DNA of 64,000 nt, taken from Glycomyces fuscus. Its GTDB lineage: Bacteria > Actinomycetota > Actinomycetes > Streptosporangiales > Streptosporangiaceae. This document shows positions 42,930 through 51,763 of the stretch, in pieces (positions within the stretch are counted from its first letter, which is position 1; each line of letters starts with the position of its first letter). Where the stretch lies: positions 124,001 through 188,000 of the forward strand of contig NYMS01000060.1 of NCBI GenBank assembly GCA_002529455.1, in the 5' to 3' direction. The notes under the pieces were generated by a model. It made no database searches and was not told the DNA's origin. It was given only the letters and a program-made list of their open reading frames with translations. Position numbers and translations under genes: made by a program.

Positions 42930-43853
42930 ATGACCTGTCCCCCGAACGACGATGCGTTCCCCGGTCCCCCCGGTGGACGGCCCTTCCCCGGCCGGCCGGG
43001 GCTGCCCCATCCCGGGCCGCAGCCCCAGCAGGGCCTCCCCGGACGGCCGGGGCCTCCTCCGGGCGGTCGAGCGCCCCTCCCGCCGGGCCACTCCCACGTC
43101 CCGCCCGCCCAGCCCGGGTACGGCGCGCCCGGGGGCACGCCGCCCTGGCAGCCGCCCGTTCCCGGCCGCCCCGGCCCGCCCGGCCCGCCCCGGCGCCCCC
43201 GCAGGGGCCTGGTCATCGGCGGCGGCGCCGCGGCGGTGCTGCTGGCGGCCTCCTTCGGCGTCGTGGTGTGGAACGTCGCCGAGGGCCGCCCCTACGCCGA
43301 ACTGCCCAGCTGCGGCCGACTGCTGCCCGCCGAGGTGGTGGACGGGGTGCCCGGCTCCGCCAGCTCCCGCGCCGAGGGCGGGTTCACCTCCACCGAGGAC
43401 GACGAGCTGGGCCACCTGGCCGAGGAGGGCGTACTCGGCTTCCTCAGCTGCAGCGTCGGGGGCGTCGACGCCCACCCCGTACACGTCATCGTCTCCCTCT
43501 ACGAGTACGAGGACGGCGGGGAGGTCGTCGAGGAGCTCCACGGGGAACTGGAGGACGAACTCCGGAACCGCGAGGAGGGACACCACGAGGAGGAGCGGGA
43601 GGAGGAGACGACGGTCCTGGACTGGCGTCCCGTGTCCGCGGGCGACAACGGGTACGCGATCCTCTTCGAGGGTGACGAGTACACCGACGGCAGCGCCTAC
43701 GGCGCGGTGTTCTTCGCCACCGTCAACGTGACGGTCACGGTCTCCTACACCCCCGGGGACGACGGCGTCGGCGACGCCGAGGCCCTGGACTTCCTCGCCG
43801 ACTTCGCCGGACGGGTGGAACGCCAGCTCTCCCGCGAGGGGGAACGGGCCTGA
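42930..43853 (+). CDS. Proline-rich single-pass membrane protein of unknown function
   Basis: 307 residues: a Pro/Gly-rich cytoplasmic N-terminus (residues 1-92), one membrane helix (about 95-115, GLVIGGGAAAVLLAASFGVV), and an extracytoplasmic domain with two Cys (LPSCGRLLP, FLSCSVGG) that could form a disulfide, and a strongly acidic EEE/HHEEEREEET segment. No homologous family recognised. It is transcribed away from kdpD. ATG 42930; the longer upstream frame is read-through. Confidence 0.65.
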   Translation: MTCPPNDDAFPGPPGGRPFPGRPGLPHPGPQPQQGLPGRPGPPPGGRAPLPPGHSHVPPAQPGYGAPGGTPPWQPPVPGRPGPPGPPRRPRRGLVIGGGAAAVLLAASFGVVVWNVAEGRPYAELPSCGRLLPAEVVDGVPGSASSRAEGGFTSTEDDELGHLAEEGVLGFLSCSVGGVDAHPVHVIVSLYEYEDGGEVVEELHGELEDELRNREEGHHEEEREEETTVLDWRPVSAGDNGYAILFEGDEYTDGSAYGAVFFATVNVTVTVSYTPGDDGVGDAEALDFLADFAGRVERQLSREGERA

Positions 43854-43859
43854 CGCCCG

Positions 43860-43885
43860 CCCGGGGGCGGTCCCCCGTCCCCGGG
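43860..43885. terminator. Hairpin between convergent genes
   Basis: CCCGGGG/CCCCGGG arms (43860-43866, 43879-43885) between the proline-rich protein gene and the minus-strand oxidase gene. Possible bidirectional terminator. Confidence 0.35.
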
Positions 43886-43903
43886 CCCGCTCCGGACTGC
43901 GCC

Positions 43904-45514
43904 CTACGGGGCGGGGATGAGCTTGCCCGGGTTCAGGACGCCCTCGGGGTCCAGCGCGGCCTTGACCGCGCGCAGCACCTCGCCGCCCAGGGGACCGATC
44001 TCCGCGGACATCCACGGCAGGTGGTCGGTCCCCACCGCGTGGTGGTGGGTGATCGTCCCGCCGTTGGCCGCGATCGCCTCCGAGGCCGCCCGCTTGGCCC
44101 GGCCCCAGCGCTCCAGCGGCGCGGCGCCGGCCGCCGTCACCACCGTGAAGTACAGCGAGGCGCCCGTGGGATAGGTGTGCGACACGTGGCACATCACCAC
44201 GGCGCCGCCCTCGCCGTCCTCCAGCGCTCCGGTGAGCGCGGCGGAGACCGCCGTGTAGAGCGGGAGCAGGCCGCTCCAGGGGGCCGCGGTCTCCAGGGTC
44301 TCGGCCAGGACCCCGGCCGACAGCAGGGAGTCGCGCAGGTAGGGCGCGGAGAACCGGTTCCGCCGCCAGTGCGCCACCGGTTCCGAGCCCAGCGGGGTGC
44401 CGCCCGCCCCGGCCATGGCCTCCCGCGCCGCCGCCGCGCGGACGTCCACCTCGGCTCCGGTGCCCTCGAAACCCAGGACCGCCTGGCAGCCGGGCGCGGC
44501 CTCGTGCCCTCCCACGGCCGCTCCCACGAAGGTCTCCGACTCGTCCAGGACCCGCGCCATGGTCGGCCGGATCCCGGACTGGGCCAGGGACCGCAGCGCG
44601 TCCACGCCCGTCGCGAAGTCGGGGAAGGACCACGCCTCGTCCAGCACGCGCTCCGGGAGGCGGTGGATCCGCAGCCCCACCTCGGTGATCACGCCCAGCG
44701 TCCCCTCCGAGCCCAGCAGCAGGCGGCCCAGGTCCGGTCCGGCCGCCGAGGCGGGCGGGCCGCCGGTGTCCAGGGTGCCGCGCGGGGTGGCCGCGCGCAG
44801 CGAGACCACCATGTCCTCGAAGCGGCCGTACCCGGAGGAGGCCTGCCCGCTGGAGCGGGTGGCCGCGTAGCCGCCGACGCTCGCGTACTCGTAGCTCTGC
44901 GGCAGGTGTCCGAGCGTGCACCCGTGTTCGGCCAGCATCGCCTCGGCGCGCGGGGTGCGCACGCCCGCGCCCAGGACGGCGGTCATGGAGGCGGTGTCCA
45001 CCGACACCAGCCGGTCCAGGCGGCGCAGGTCCAGGGCGACCACGGCGCGCAGGCCGCCGCGCAGGGGCGCGACCCCTCCCACCACGCTGGTGCCGCCGCC
45101 GAAGGGCACCACGGCCACGCGCTCGTCCGAGCACACCTCCAGGACGCGCTGGACCTGGTCGTGGTCGGCGGGGTAGAGGACGGCGTCCGGAGCGGGGTCG
45201 GCCCTCCCCGCGCGGCGCAGCAGCAGGTCGGGGGTGCTCTTGCCGCCGCTGTGGCGCAGCCGGGCGGCGTCCCCGGAGTCCACGTGGCCGGGCCCGACCA
45301 CCGCGGCGAGCAGCCCGCGCAGCCGCTCGTCCAGTCGCGAGGGGGCGAGCTCGACCCGTTCCTCGGGGACGGGGGACAGGTCCGCGAGCGGGGCCCGCAG
45401 CACCTGGGAGACCAGGTCGCGCAGGCCGGGGTCCAGCGCACGCGCCCGGGCGGGGTCGCCCCAGGCGTACCAGCTCATCTCGGGCGCCGCCCCGGGGGCG
45501 GTGTCGTCAGTCAT
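43904..45514 (-). CDS. FAD-binding oxidase similar to alkyl-DHAP synthase
   Basis: A 536-residue vanillyl-alcohol-oxidase-family flavoprotein. FAD-binding PCMH core: VVPFGGGTSVVGGVAPL, LGHLPQSYEYASVGGYAATR then SSGQASSGYGRFEDMV, LLLGSEGTLGVITEV. The C-terminal part has the HHH patch (ITHHHAVGTDHLPW) characteristic of alkyl-dihydroxyacetonephosphate synthase and the ending DPEGVLNPGKLI. The enzyme forms an ether lipid precursor by replacing the acyl group of acyl-DHAP with a fatty alcohol. Only 17 bases separate its ATG (45514) from that of the divergent TetR gene, next to glpD. Confidence 0.82.
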   Translation of the reverse strand: MTDDTAPGAAPEMSWYAWGDPARARALDPGLRDLVSQVLRAPLADLSPVPEERVELAPSRLDERLRGLLAAVVGPGHVDSGDAARLRHSGGKSTPDLLLRRAGRADPAPDAVLYPADHDQVQRVLEVCSDERVAVVPFGGGTSVVGGVAPLRGGLRAVVALDLRRLDRLVSVDTASMTAVLGAGVRTPRAEAMLAEHGCTLGHLPQSYEYASVGGYAATRSSGQASSGYGRFEDMVVSLRAATPRGTLDTGGPPASAAGPDLGRLLLGSEGTLGVITEVGLRIHRLPERVLDEAWSFPDFATGVDALRSLAQSGIRPTMARVLDESETFVGAAVGGHEAAPGCQAVLGFEGTGAEVDVRAAAAREAMAGAGGTPLGSEPVAHWRRNRFSAPYLRDSLLSAGVLAETLETAAPWSGLLPLYTAVSAALTGALEDGEGGAVVMCHVSHTYPTGASLYFTVVTAAGAAPLERWGRAKRAASEAIAANGGTITHHHAVGTDHLPWMSAEIGPLGGEVLRAVKAALDPEGVLNPGKLIPAP

Positions 45515-45531
45515 GCTCTACAGTTTTACAC

Positions 45532-46137
45532 ATGGCGTCAATACGTAACGTTGAAGACCGCATCCTGGACGCGGCCCGCGCCTGCGTCGAGGCCTTCGGG
45601 GTGCGCCGCACCACCCTGACCGACGTGGCGCGCCGCGCCGGGGTCAGCAGGCCCACCGTGTACCGGCGCTGGCCCGACGCGACCGCGCTCGTCGCCGACC
45701 TGCTCACGCGCGAGCTGCGGCGGATCCTCGCCGACGAGGGGGGCGGCCCCGGCGGCGGGCCCGCCGGGGAGGACGTGCGCGCCCGGCTGGTCCGGCACGC
45801 GGCCGGGGTCGCCCGCGCGCTGCTCGCCCACCCGCTCTTCGTCCGGATCGTGGACACCGAGCCCGAGCTCCTGGCGACCTACACCTTCCAGCGGCTGGGC
45901 ACCAGCCACCGCGCGGCCCTCGAACTGGTGGAACCGGTCGTGGCCGAGGGCCAGCGCGACGGATCGGTGCGCGCGGGCGACCCCGCGGTGCTGGCCCGCC
46001 TCGTGCTGGTCACGGTCCAGGGCACGGTCACCTCCCGCCGCCTCTTCGCCGACGTCACCGACGAGGCCGGACTCGTCGACGAGCTCGCCGCCCTCCTGGA
46101 CGGCTACCTCGCCCCGCCGAACCAGGAGAACCCATGA
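45532..46137 (+). CDS. TetR/AcrR-family regulator
   Basis: A 201-residue repressor: helix-turn-helix DVARRAGVSRPTVYRRWPDA (about residues 30-49) followed by a helical ligand domain. It is transcribed divergently from the alkyl-DHAP-synthase-like gene and overlaps glpD (ATGA), so it probably regulates both. The 17-base gap places any promoter or operator inside the coding starts, which implies leaderless or nearly leaderless mRNA. ATG 45532. Confidence 0.9.
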   Translation: MASIRNVEDRILDAARACVEAFGVRRTTLTDVARRAGVSRPTVYRRWPDATALVADLLTRELRRILADEGGGPGGGPAGEDVRARLVRHAAGVARALLAHPLFVRIVDTEPELLATYTFQRLGTSHRAALELVEPVVAEGQRDGSVRAGDPAVLARLVLVTVQGTVTSRRLFADVTDEAGLVDELAALLDGYLAPPNQENP

Positions 46138-47669
46138 GCCCCGCAGTCCACGCGACCTCCTCCCTCAACACCGCCCGGCGCGCGGCGGACCTCGCCGCGC
46201 TGGAGCACGACCCCCGGGTCGACCTCCTGGTCGTCGGCGGGGGAGTGACGGGCGCCGGCGTCGCGCTCGACGCCGCCTCGCGCGGCCTGTCCACCGTGCT
46301 GGTCGAACGCCACGACCTGGCCTTCGGCACCAGCCGCTGGAGCTCCAAACTCGTCCACGGCGGCCTGCGCTACCTGGCCAGGGGGCAGGTCGGCATCGCC
46401 TACGAGAGCGCCCGCGAGCGCGACGTCCTCATGCGGGTCACCGCGCCCCACCTCGTGCGGCCCCTGCCCATGGTCGTCCCGGTCCACCAGGGGAGCGGGT
46501 TGCCGCACGCCCTGCTCGTCCGCGCCGGGGCGGGGATGGGCGACCTGCTGCGGGTCCTGGCCGGGACCCCCGGCGGGGTGCTGCCCCGGCCCCGCGTGGT
46601 CGGACCGCGCCAGACACTGCGCCTGCTCCCCGGCGTCGCGCGGCGGGGGCTGCTCGGCGGCGTCGTGTCCTTCGACGGCCAGCTCGTGGACGACGCCCGC
46701 CTCGTGGTCGCCCTGGCGCGCACCGCCGCCCGGGAGGGAGCCCGGATCCTCACCCGCTGCTCGGCCGAGAGCCTGGCCGCCGACGGCGCCGTGCTGCGCG
46801 ACGGGGTGACGGGGCGGATCGTCCCCGTGCGCCCGCGTGCGATCGTCAACGCCACCGGCGTCCACGCCGACAGGCTCGACCCCCACGTGCGGCTGAGTCC
46901 GAGCCGGGGCAGCCACCTGGTGCTCGACGGCGCGGCACTGGGCCGTCCCCGGGCCGCGCTCACCGTGCCGGTCGACGGCAGCGCCAGCCGTTTCGTGTTC
47001 GCCCTGCCCCAGCCGGACGGCCGGATCCTGGCCGGGCTCACCGACGAGCCCGTGGACGGTCCCGCCCCCGACGTGCCCGAGGCGCCCGACAGCGACGTGG
47101 ACTTCCTGCTGGGCCGGTTCAACCGGGTCCTGGAGACCCGCCTGGACCGCGGCGACGTCCTCGGCGCCTTCGCCGGGCTGCGTCCGCTGGTGCACGGGGC
47201 CGGGAACAGCGCCGACCTGTCCCGCGAACACTCCGTCACGGTCGCCCCGAACGGCACCGTCACCGTGGTCGGCGGCAAGCTCACCACCTACCGCGCCATG
47301 GCCGAGCAGGCCGTCGACACCGCCGTGCGCTCCCGCAGGCTGTCGGCGGGCCCCTGCCGGACCCGCTCGCTGCCCCTGGTCGGGGCCGCCCCGCGCGAGG
47401 AGCTCGACGCCGTCGCCGCCCCGCGCCGCCTGGTGGCCAGGTACGGCACCGAGGCGGTCGACGTCCTGGCCGAGGCCGACGCCGACCCGGCGCTGCTCAC
47501 CCCCCTCGTCCGCGGGGTCACGGGGGCCGAACTCCGGTTCGGGGTGCGCCACGAGGGCGCCATGGACACCGGTGACCTGCTGGACCGCCGCACCCGGGTC
47601 GGGCTGGTCGCCGCCGAGCGGTCCGCCGCCGAGGCCGCCGCCGCGGAGGCGCTCGGAGCCGTGGACTGA
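46134..47669 (+). CDS. glpD: FAD-dependent glycerol-3-phosphate dehydrogenase
   Basis: A 511-residue flavoenzyme that oxidises sn-glycerol 3-phosphate to DHAP at the membrane. The dinucleotide motif is LLVVGGGVTGAGVALDAA (residues 29-46), followed by GTSRWSSKLVHGGLRYL (FAD/substrate contacts), and the DAO C-terminal cap with VTVVGGKLTTYR. It overlaps the TetR gene by four bases and lies beside the alkyl-DHAP-synthase-like gene, which uses a DHAP derivative. Confidence 0.92.
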   Translation: MSPAVHATSSLNTARRAADLAALEHDPRVDLLVVGGGVTGAGVALDAASRGLSTVLVERHDLAFGTSRWSSKLVHGGLRYLARGQVGIAYESARERDVLMRVTAPHLVRPLPMVVPVHQGSGLPHALLVRAGAGMGDLLRVLAGTPGGVLPRPRVVGPRQTLRLLPGVARRGLLGGVVSFDGQLVDDARLVVALARTAAREGARILTRCSAESLAADGAVLRDGVTGRIVPVRPRAIVNATGVHADRLDPHVRLSPSRGSHLVLDGAALGRPRAALTVPVDGSASRFVFALPQPDGRILAGLTDEPVDGPAPDVPEAPDSDVDFLLGRFNRVLETRLDRGDVLGAFAGLRPLVHGAGNSADLSREHSVTVAPNGTVTVVGGKLTTYRAMAEQAVDTAVRSRRLSAGPCRTRSLPLVGAAPREELDAVAAPRRLVARYGTEAVDVLAEADADPALLTPLVRGVTGAELRFGVRHEGAMDTGDLLDRRTRVGLVAAERSAAEAAAAEALGAVD

Positions 47670-47738
47670 GCGCGGGACCGCTCCGGGGGAGGAGAACCGG
47701 GGAACACGCGGGATTTCGGGGACTCACCACACCCGCAT

Positions 47739-47755
47739 CCCCTGTCCCACAGGGG
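47739..47755 (+). terminator. Hairpin after glpD
   Basis: CCCCTGT-CCC-ACAGGGG, perfect 7-base arms, 70 bases after the stop. It also lies just before a TAAGGT -10-like box at about 47767, so it could instead be a regulatory site of the next gene. Confidence 0.4.
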
Positions 47756-47882
47756 TCTGATCGCGTAAGGTCGTAGCCGTTCCCGCCGCCCCTCCCCCGA
47801 AGGCGGTCCCCGGACGCTCCCGCAGCCGCCCCCTCCCCCGGTTCGCCTGCCCACTGAGCCGCCCCGCCGAAGGAGTCCTCCC

Positions 47883-48437
47883 ATGCCCACGCTCGTCTCC
47901 CTGCCCGCTCTGGCCGAGGCCGAGGACACCGTCCTCACGGGTGTACCGGACGAGTACCGGCACTACTTCAACGGGCGGCCGCCGGTGCCCTTCACCAAAC
48001 GCCACTGGGAGTTCCCCGGAGAGCCCGCGTCCGTACCGCTGGCCCGCGCCTTCCTGGACACCTGCGCGGCCACCAGGGACAGCGACTACCGGTACGTCTT
48101 CTCGCTGCTGGGCACCGAGCTGGCCACCAACGCCATCCGGCACAGCCGCTCCGGCGAGGAGGGCCAGACCTTCGTGCTGCGGGTGACCCGGGCGCCCAAC
48201 GGGCTCACGCTGGTCTGCCGGGACAACGGCAGGCCCACGCGCTCCCAGCCCGGCGGGGACGGCCCGCTGAGCGCCGGACCGCTGGAGGGCGACCGGCTCA
48301 CCGCGGAGAACGGCCGGGGCCTGGCCTTGGTCGACAGCTTCGCCACCGCCTGGGGCGACAACGGCCACCCCAGCATCCGCAAGGTGTGGTTCCACCTGGC
48401 CTACGACCTCACCGGCAGCTCCTGGCCCGCCGCCTGA
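47883..48437 (+). CDS. Anti-sigma-factor-type ATP-binding protein (HATPase_c)
   Basis: A 184-residue RsbW/SpoIIAB-like kinase domain: N-box ELATNAIRHSRSG (about residues 80-92), G1-like CRDNGRP and G2-like NGRGLALVDSFA. Streptomycetes and relatives have many such proteins, thought to bind sigma factors or anti-anti-sigma proteins. No partner is adjacent. ATG 47883 with AAGGAG upstream. Confidence 0.85.
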   Translation: MPTLVSLPALAEAEDTVLTGVPDEYRHYFNGRPPVPFTKRHWEFPGEPASVPLARAFLDTCAATRDSDYRYVFSLLGTELATNAIRHSRSGEEGQTFVLRVTRAPNGLTLVCRDNGRPTRSQPGGDGPLSAGPLEGDRLTAENGRGLALVDSFATAWGDNGHPSIRKVWFHLAYDLTGSSWPAA

Positions 48438-48832
48438 GCACTCCCCGGGAACCGGGTGGGGGAGAGCGGGCGGGGCGTACACGGCTCCGCCCCGGCCGGC
48501 CCCCGCCGTACGGGCGCGCCCCGACCGCGTGCCCCCGGTGGACCGGGCGGGCGCGTACCGGTCCGTCGGCGGCTCCGGCCCGGGGCCCGCCCCGGCGGTC
48601 CGGGCCCCGCCCTTGCCACCGGGGCGCGGGCGTGTCAGCATACTGGCCAGTAGTCACATGTGGCGCAGACCACGGGACGGCGCGATCCCCGATCCGCACG
48701 GGGCCGCGGCCCCGTAACACCGCACGCGGCGCCTCACGCCGGCACACCCACCCACGCTCCGCGACGGCCGGCCGCCCTCCCCTCGACCGCCGAACCGCGC
48801 CCCGCGCGCGGCCCCTCCCGAGGTGTGCGCCC
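48438..48832. other. Gene-free region upstream of the BASS transporter
   Basis: 395 bases with no credible gene. It holds a perfect 12-base palindrome TACTGGCCAGTA at 48641-48652 that may be a repressor site for the transporter gene; a ribosome site CCGAGG lies near the ATG. Confidence 0.4.
48641..48652. promoter_or_regulatory. Palindromic candidate operator
   Basis: TACTGGCCAGTA, perfect 12-base palindrome 180 bases before the BASS ATG; the adjacent CATACT may serve as a -10. No regulator gene is next to it. Confidence 0.4.
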
Positions 48833-49720
48833 ATGGATTCCACCATCGCCACGATCGCGCTCCCGGCGGCACTCGCCGTCATCATGCTCGGCCTCGGCCT
48901 GAGCCTGACCGCCGGGGACTTCGTCCGGCTGACCAGGATGCCCGGCACGGTGGCGCTCGTCCTGGGCTGTCAGATCCTCGTCCTGCCCCTGGTCTGCCTC
49001 GTCCTCGTCTTGCTCTTCGACCCACCGCCCGCCCTCGCGGTCGGCATGATGCTGCTCGCGGCCTCGCCCGGCGGCACCACCGCCAGCCTGTACAGCTACC
49101 TGTTCCGCGGCAACGTCGCGCTCAACATCTCCCTGACGGCGCTCAACTCCCTCACCGCCATGGTGACCCTGCCGCTGATCACCAATCTGGCGATCGCCCG
49201 CTTCATGGGCGACGGCGGCACCCTCGGCCTCCAGGTCGGCAAGGTCCTCCAGGTGTTCGCGGTCGTCCTGGTCCCCGTCGCGGTCGGCATGCTCGTCAGG
49301 GCCCGGGCGGACGCCTTCGCCCGGCGCATGGAGAGGCCGGTCAAGGCCGCGTCCGTCGCGGTGCTGTTCGGCGTCATCGCCGTCGCCCTCTACCAGGAGC
49401 TCGACAACATCGGCGGCTACATCGTGTCCGTGGGACTGATGGTGCTGCTGTTCAACATCGCCAGCCTCACCATCGGCTACTGGGCACCTCGTGTGCTCGG
49501 CACCGGCCGCCCCGAGGCGATCGCCTCCTGCATGGAGATCGGCCTGCACAACACCACGCTGTCCCTGGCGATCGCGCTCAGCCCGACCCTGCTCGGCAGT
49601 ACCGAGATGGCCGTCCCGTCCGCCGTGTACGGCGTGCTGATGTTCTTCACCGCGGGCGCCACCGGACTGCTGCTCACCCGCGGGGGCGCCCGCGAGGAGG
49701 CCCCGGCGCCCGGCCGCTGA
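48833..49720 (+). CDS. BASS-family (bile acid:sodium symporter-like) transporter
   Basis: A 295-residue protein with nine or ten helices. Conserved core blocks are MMLLAASPGGTTASLYSYLF (discontinuous-helix substrate site) and CMEIGLHNTTLSLAIALS (the family EIGLQN-like motif). Family members import organic anions or small acids with Na+. The longer frame upstream is read-through; ATG 48833 is the first with a plausible site. Monocistronic, convergent with the two-component genes. Confidence 0.85.
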   Translation: MDSTIATIALPAALAVIMLGLGLSLTAGDFVRLTRMPGTVALVLGCQILVLPLVCLVLVLLFDPPPALAVGMMLLAASPGGTTASLYSYLFRGNVALNISLTALNSLTAMVTLPLITNLAIARFMGDGGTLGLQVGKVLQVFAVVLVPVAVGMLVRARADAFARRMERPVKAASVAVLFGVIAVALYQELDNIGGYIVSVGLMVLLFNIASLTIGYWAPRVLGTGRPEAIASCMEIGLHNTTLSLAIALSPTLLGSTEMAVPSAVYGVLMFFTAGATGLLLTRGGAREEAPAPGR

Positions 49721-49750
49721 CCGCTCCCCGCCGGACCCGACCGGGGCCGC

Positions 49751-50395
49751 TCACCTGCTGTCGAGGTAGGCGAGCACCGCGCGCACCCGGCGGTGCCCGC
49801 TGTCGGAGGGCGACAGGCCCAGCTTGGCGAAGATGTTGCCGACGTGCTTGTGCACCGCGTTCTCGGTGACCACGATCCGCTCGGCGATCTCCCCGTTGTC
49901 GAGCCCCTCCGCCATCAGCGCCAGGACCTCGTTCTCGCGCCTGGTGAGCGACTCCAGGGGGTCGCGGGCCCGGCGGGCCAGCAGCTGCTGCACCACCGCC
50001 GGGTCCATCACCGTGCCGCCCCCGGCCACCCGCCGCAGCGCGTCCACGAACTCGCTCACCCGGCCCACCCGGTCCTTGAGCAGGTAGCCCACCCCGCCGC
50101 GGCCGTCTGCCAGCAGCTCCCCGGCGTAGTCCCTCTCCACGTACTGCGAGAGCACCAGCACCGGCAGCGCCTCGTGCCTGCGACGGGCCCCGATCGCCGC
50201 GTGGATGCCCTCGTCGCGGAAGTTCGGCGGCAGCCGCACGTCCACGATGGCCAGGTCGGGCCGGTGCCGGTCGACGGCGTCGGCGAAGGCCGCCGCGTCC
50301 CCGGCCACCTCGGCCACCTCGAAGCCCCTGGTGGAGAGCAGCAGCTCCAGCCCCGCCGACAGCAGCACGTTGTCCTCGGCGATCACGATCCGCAC
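49751..50395 (-). CDS. NarL/FixJ-family response regulator
   Basis: A 214-residue regulator: receiver (RIVIAEDNVLL; Asp in AIVDVRLPP; Lys in YLLKDRVG) plus LuxR helix-turn-helix (SLTRRENEVLALMAEGLDNG followed by EIAERIVVTENAVHKHV). GTG 50395 lies inside the 3' end of the kinase gene (13-base overlap), typical of coupled pairs. The target is unknown. Confidence 0.92.
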   Translation of the reverse strand: MRIVIAEDNVLLSAGLELLLSTRGFEVAEVAGDAAAFADAVDRHRPDLAIVDVRLPPNFRDEGIHAAIGARRRHEALPVLVLSQYVERDYAGELLADGRGGVGYLLKDRVGRVSEFVDALRRVAGGGTVMDPAVVQQLLARRARDPLESLTRRENEVLALMAEGLDNGEIAERIVVTENAVHKHVGNIFAKLGLSPSDSGHRRVRAVLAYLDSR

Positions 50396-51603
50396 GGCAT
50401 CTCCACGTCGATCACGGTCGGCCCGCCCGCCGGGCTGTCCACGCGTACCGTACCGTCCAGGGCGGCCACCCGGCGGCGCAGTCCCCGCACGCCGCTGCCG
50501 CGCTCCTCGTCCACCCCGCCCGAGCCGTCGTCGCGCACCCTCACCCGCAGCACGCCGTCCGTCCGCTCCAGGCGCACGGCGATCTCCCCGGCACCGCTGT
50601 GCTTGACCGCGTTGGTGACCGCCTCGGTGACCACGAAGTAGGCCGCGGTCTCCGCCGCCACCGGAAGCACGCCCAGCTCGCCCACGTCCAGGCGGGTGGG
50701 AACGGTGGTGCGGGCGGCCAGCGCGGTCAGCGCCCCGGCCAGCCCCCGGTCGGCGAGGATCGGCGGGTAGATGCCCTGGATCACCTCGCGCAGCTCGGCC
50801 ATCGCCTCCTCGGCGCCCTCGTGGGCGTTCTTGAGCAGCGCGGCCACGGCGGGGTTCTCCTCCACCGCCTCCCGCGCCACACCCAGCTGCATCGCGATCG
50901 CCACCAGCCGCGCCTGGGTGCCGTCGTGCAGGTCGCGCTCGATCCGGCGCAGCTCCGCGCCGTGCGCGTCCACCACGTCGGCGCGCGTCCGGCTCAGCTC
51001 GTCCACCCGGGCCGCCAAAAGCTCCGCCTCGGTGGGGGCCAGCAGCGCCAGGGTCATGCGGGCGTGGGCACGGGCCGCCGGGACGGCCGCGCCCACGCCC
51101 AGCGCGCACCCGACCACCGCGTACCCGACGGCGGTCGCCAGCGCCGTGCCCCAGTCGAGCACCGGAAGCCACAGGAGCAGCAGCGGCTCCTCCTCCGGGA
51201 CCGCCCACCAGAACAGGTACTGCGGCGCGCTCAGCGGCATCGCGAGGGCGAGCAGCCCCACGAGCCCCAGCACGATGCTGGCGGGCGCGAACGCGGGCAA
51301 CCACAGCAGGACCCTGCGGGTGGACGGCCGACCCCACAGCTCCCGGAAACCGGACGCCTCCCGGCCGGGGACCCGCGTGACCGGCACGCCCAGGAACCGG
51401 GAGGCCCACCCCCGGTGCCAGGCGGCCCAGCGGCCGACGAGCCCCACCCAGCGCGGGAGCAGCACGAACCCGAGACCGCCGATCGGGATGGTCAGCGCCA
51501 CGGCCAGGGTCAGCGGCAGCATCACCAGCGTCACCAGACCGGAGCCCAGGACCACCAGCAGGTACGTGCTGGCCCTCAGCGCCCGCCTCCAGAGCTCGCC
51601 CAT
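50383..51603 (-). CDS. NarL-type sensor histidine kinase
   Basis: A 406-residue kinase of the HisKA_3 group. The N-terminal half has a sensor/membrane domain with about five helices; the dimerisation motif ELRRIERDLHDGTQARLVAI (phospho-His in ERDLHDG) and the ATPase G boxes (NAVKHSG, VRDDGSGGVDEERGSGVRGL) follow. Cognate to the downstream regulator. ATG 51603 preferred over the frame-extended ATG 51663 because of GGAAGGGACGAC upstream. Confidence 0.9.
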   Translation of the reverse strand: MGELWRRALRASTYLLVVLGSGLVTLVMLPLTLAVALTIPIGGLGFVLLPRWVGLVGRWAAWHRGWASRFLGVPVTRVPGREASGFRELWGRPSTRRVLLWLPAFAPASIVLGLVGLLALAMPLSAPQYLFWWAVPEEEPLLLLWLPVLDWGTALATAVGYAVVGCALGVGAAVPAARAHARMTLALLAPTEAELLAARVDELSRTRADVVDAHGAELRRIERDLHDGTQARLVAIAMQLGVAREAVEENPAVAALLKNAHEGAEEAMAELREVIQGIYPPILADRGLAGALTALAARTTVPTRLDVGELGVLPVAAETAAYFVVTEAVTNAVKHSGAGEIAVRLERTDGVLRVRVRDDGSGGVDEERGSGVRGLRRRVAALDGTVRVDSPAGGPTVIDVEMPCGS

Positions 51604-51763
51604 CCCCGTCGTCCCTTCCTCGCGCCCGTCGAACACCGACAGTCTGGCCCATCGCCGACACACCGGGCACTACAGCCAGCCACCGTCTCGGACGGGGGGC
51701 GTACGGGCGCCGGGAGGGGTGCGGAGGCCGCGGACCGTCGTGGGCGCGGAGCACACTGGCGGT

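Noticed and set aside
41034..45134. 1366-codon minus-strand frame
   Set aside because: Runs through kdpD, the proline-rich gene (antisense) and the oxidase in the wrong frame; composition is Arg/Gly/Ala/Pro noise.
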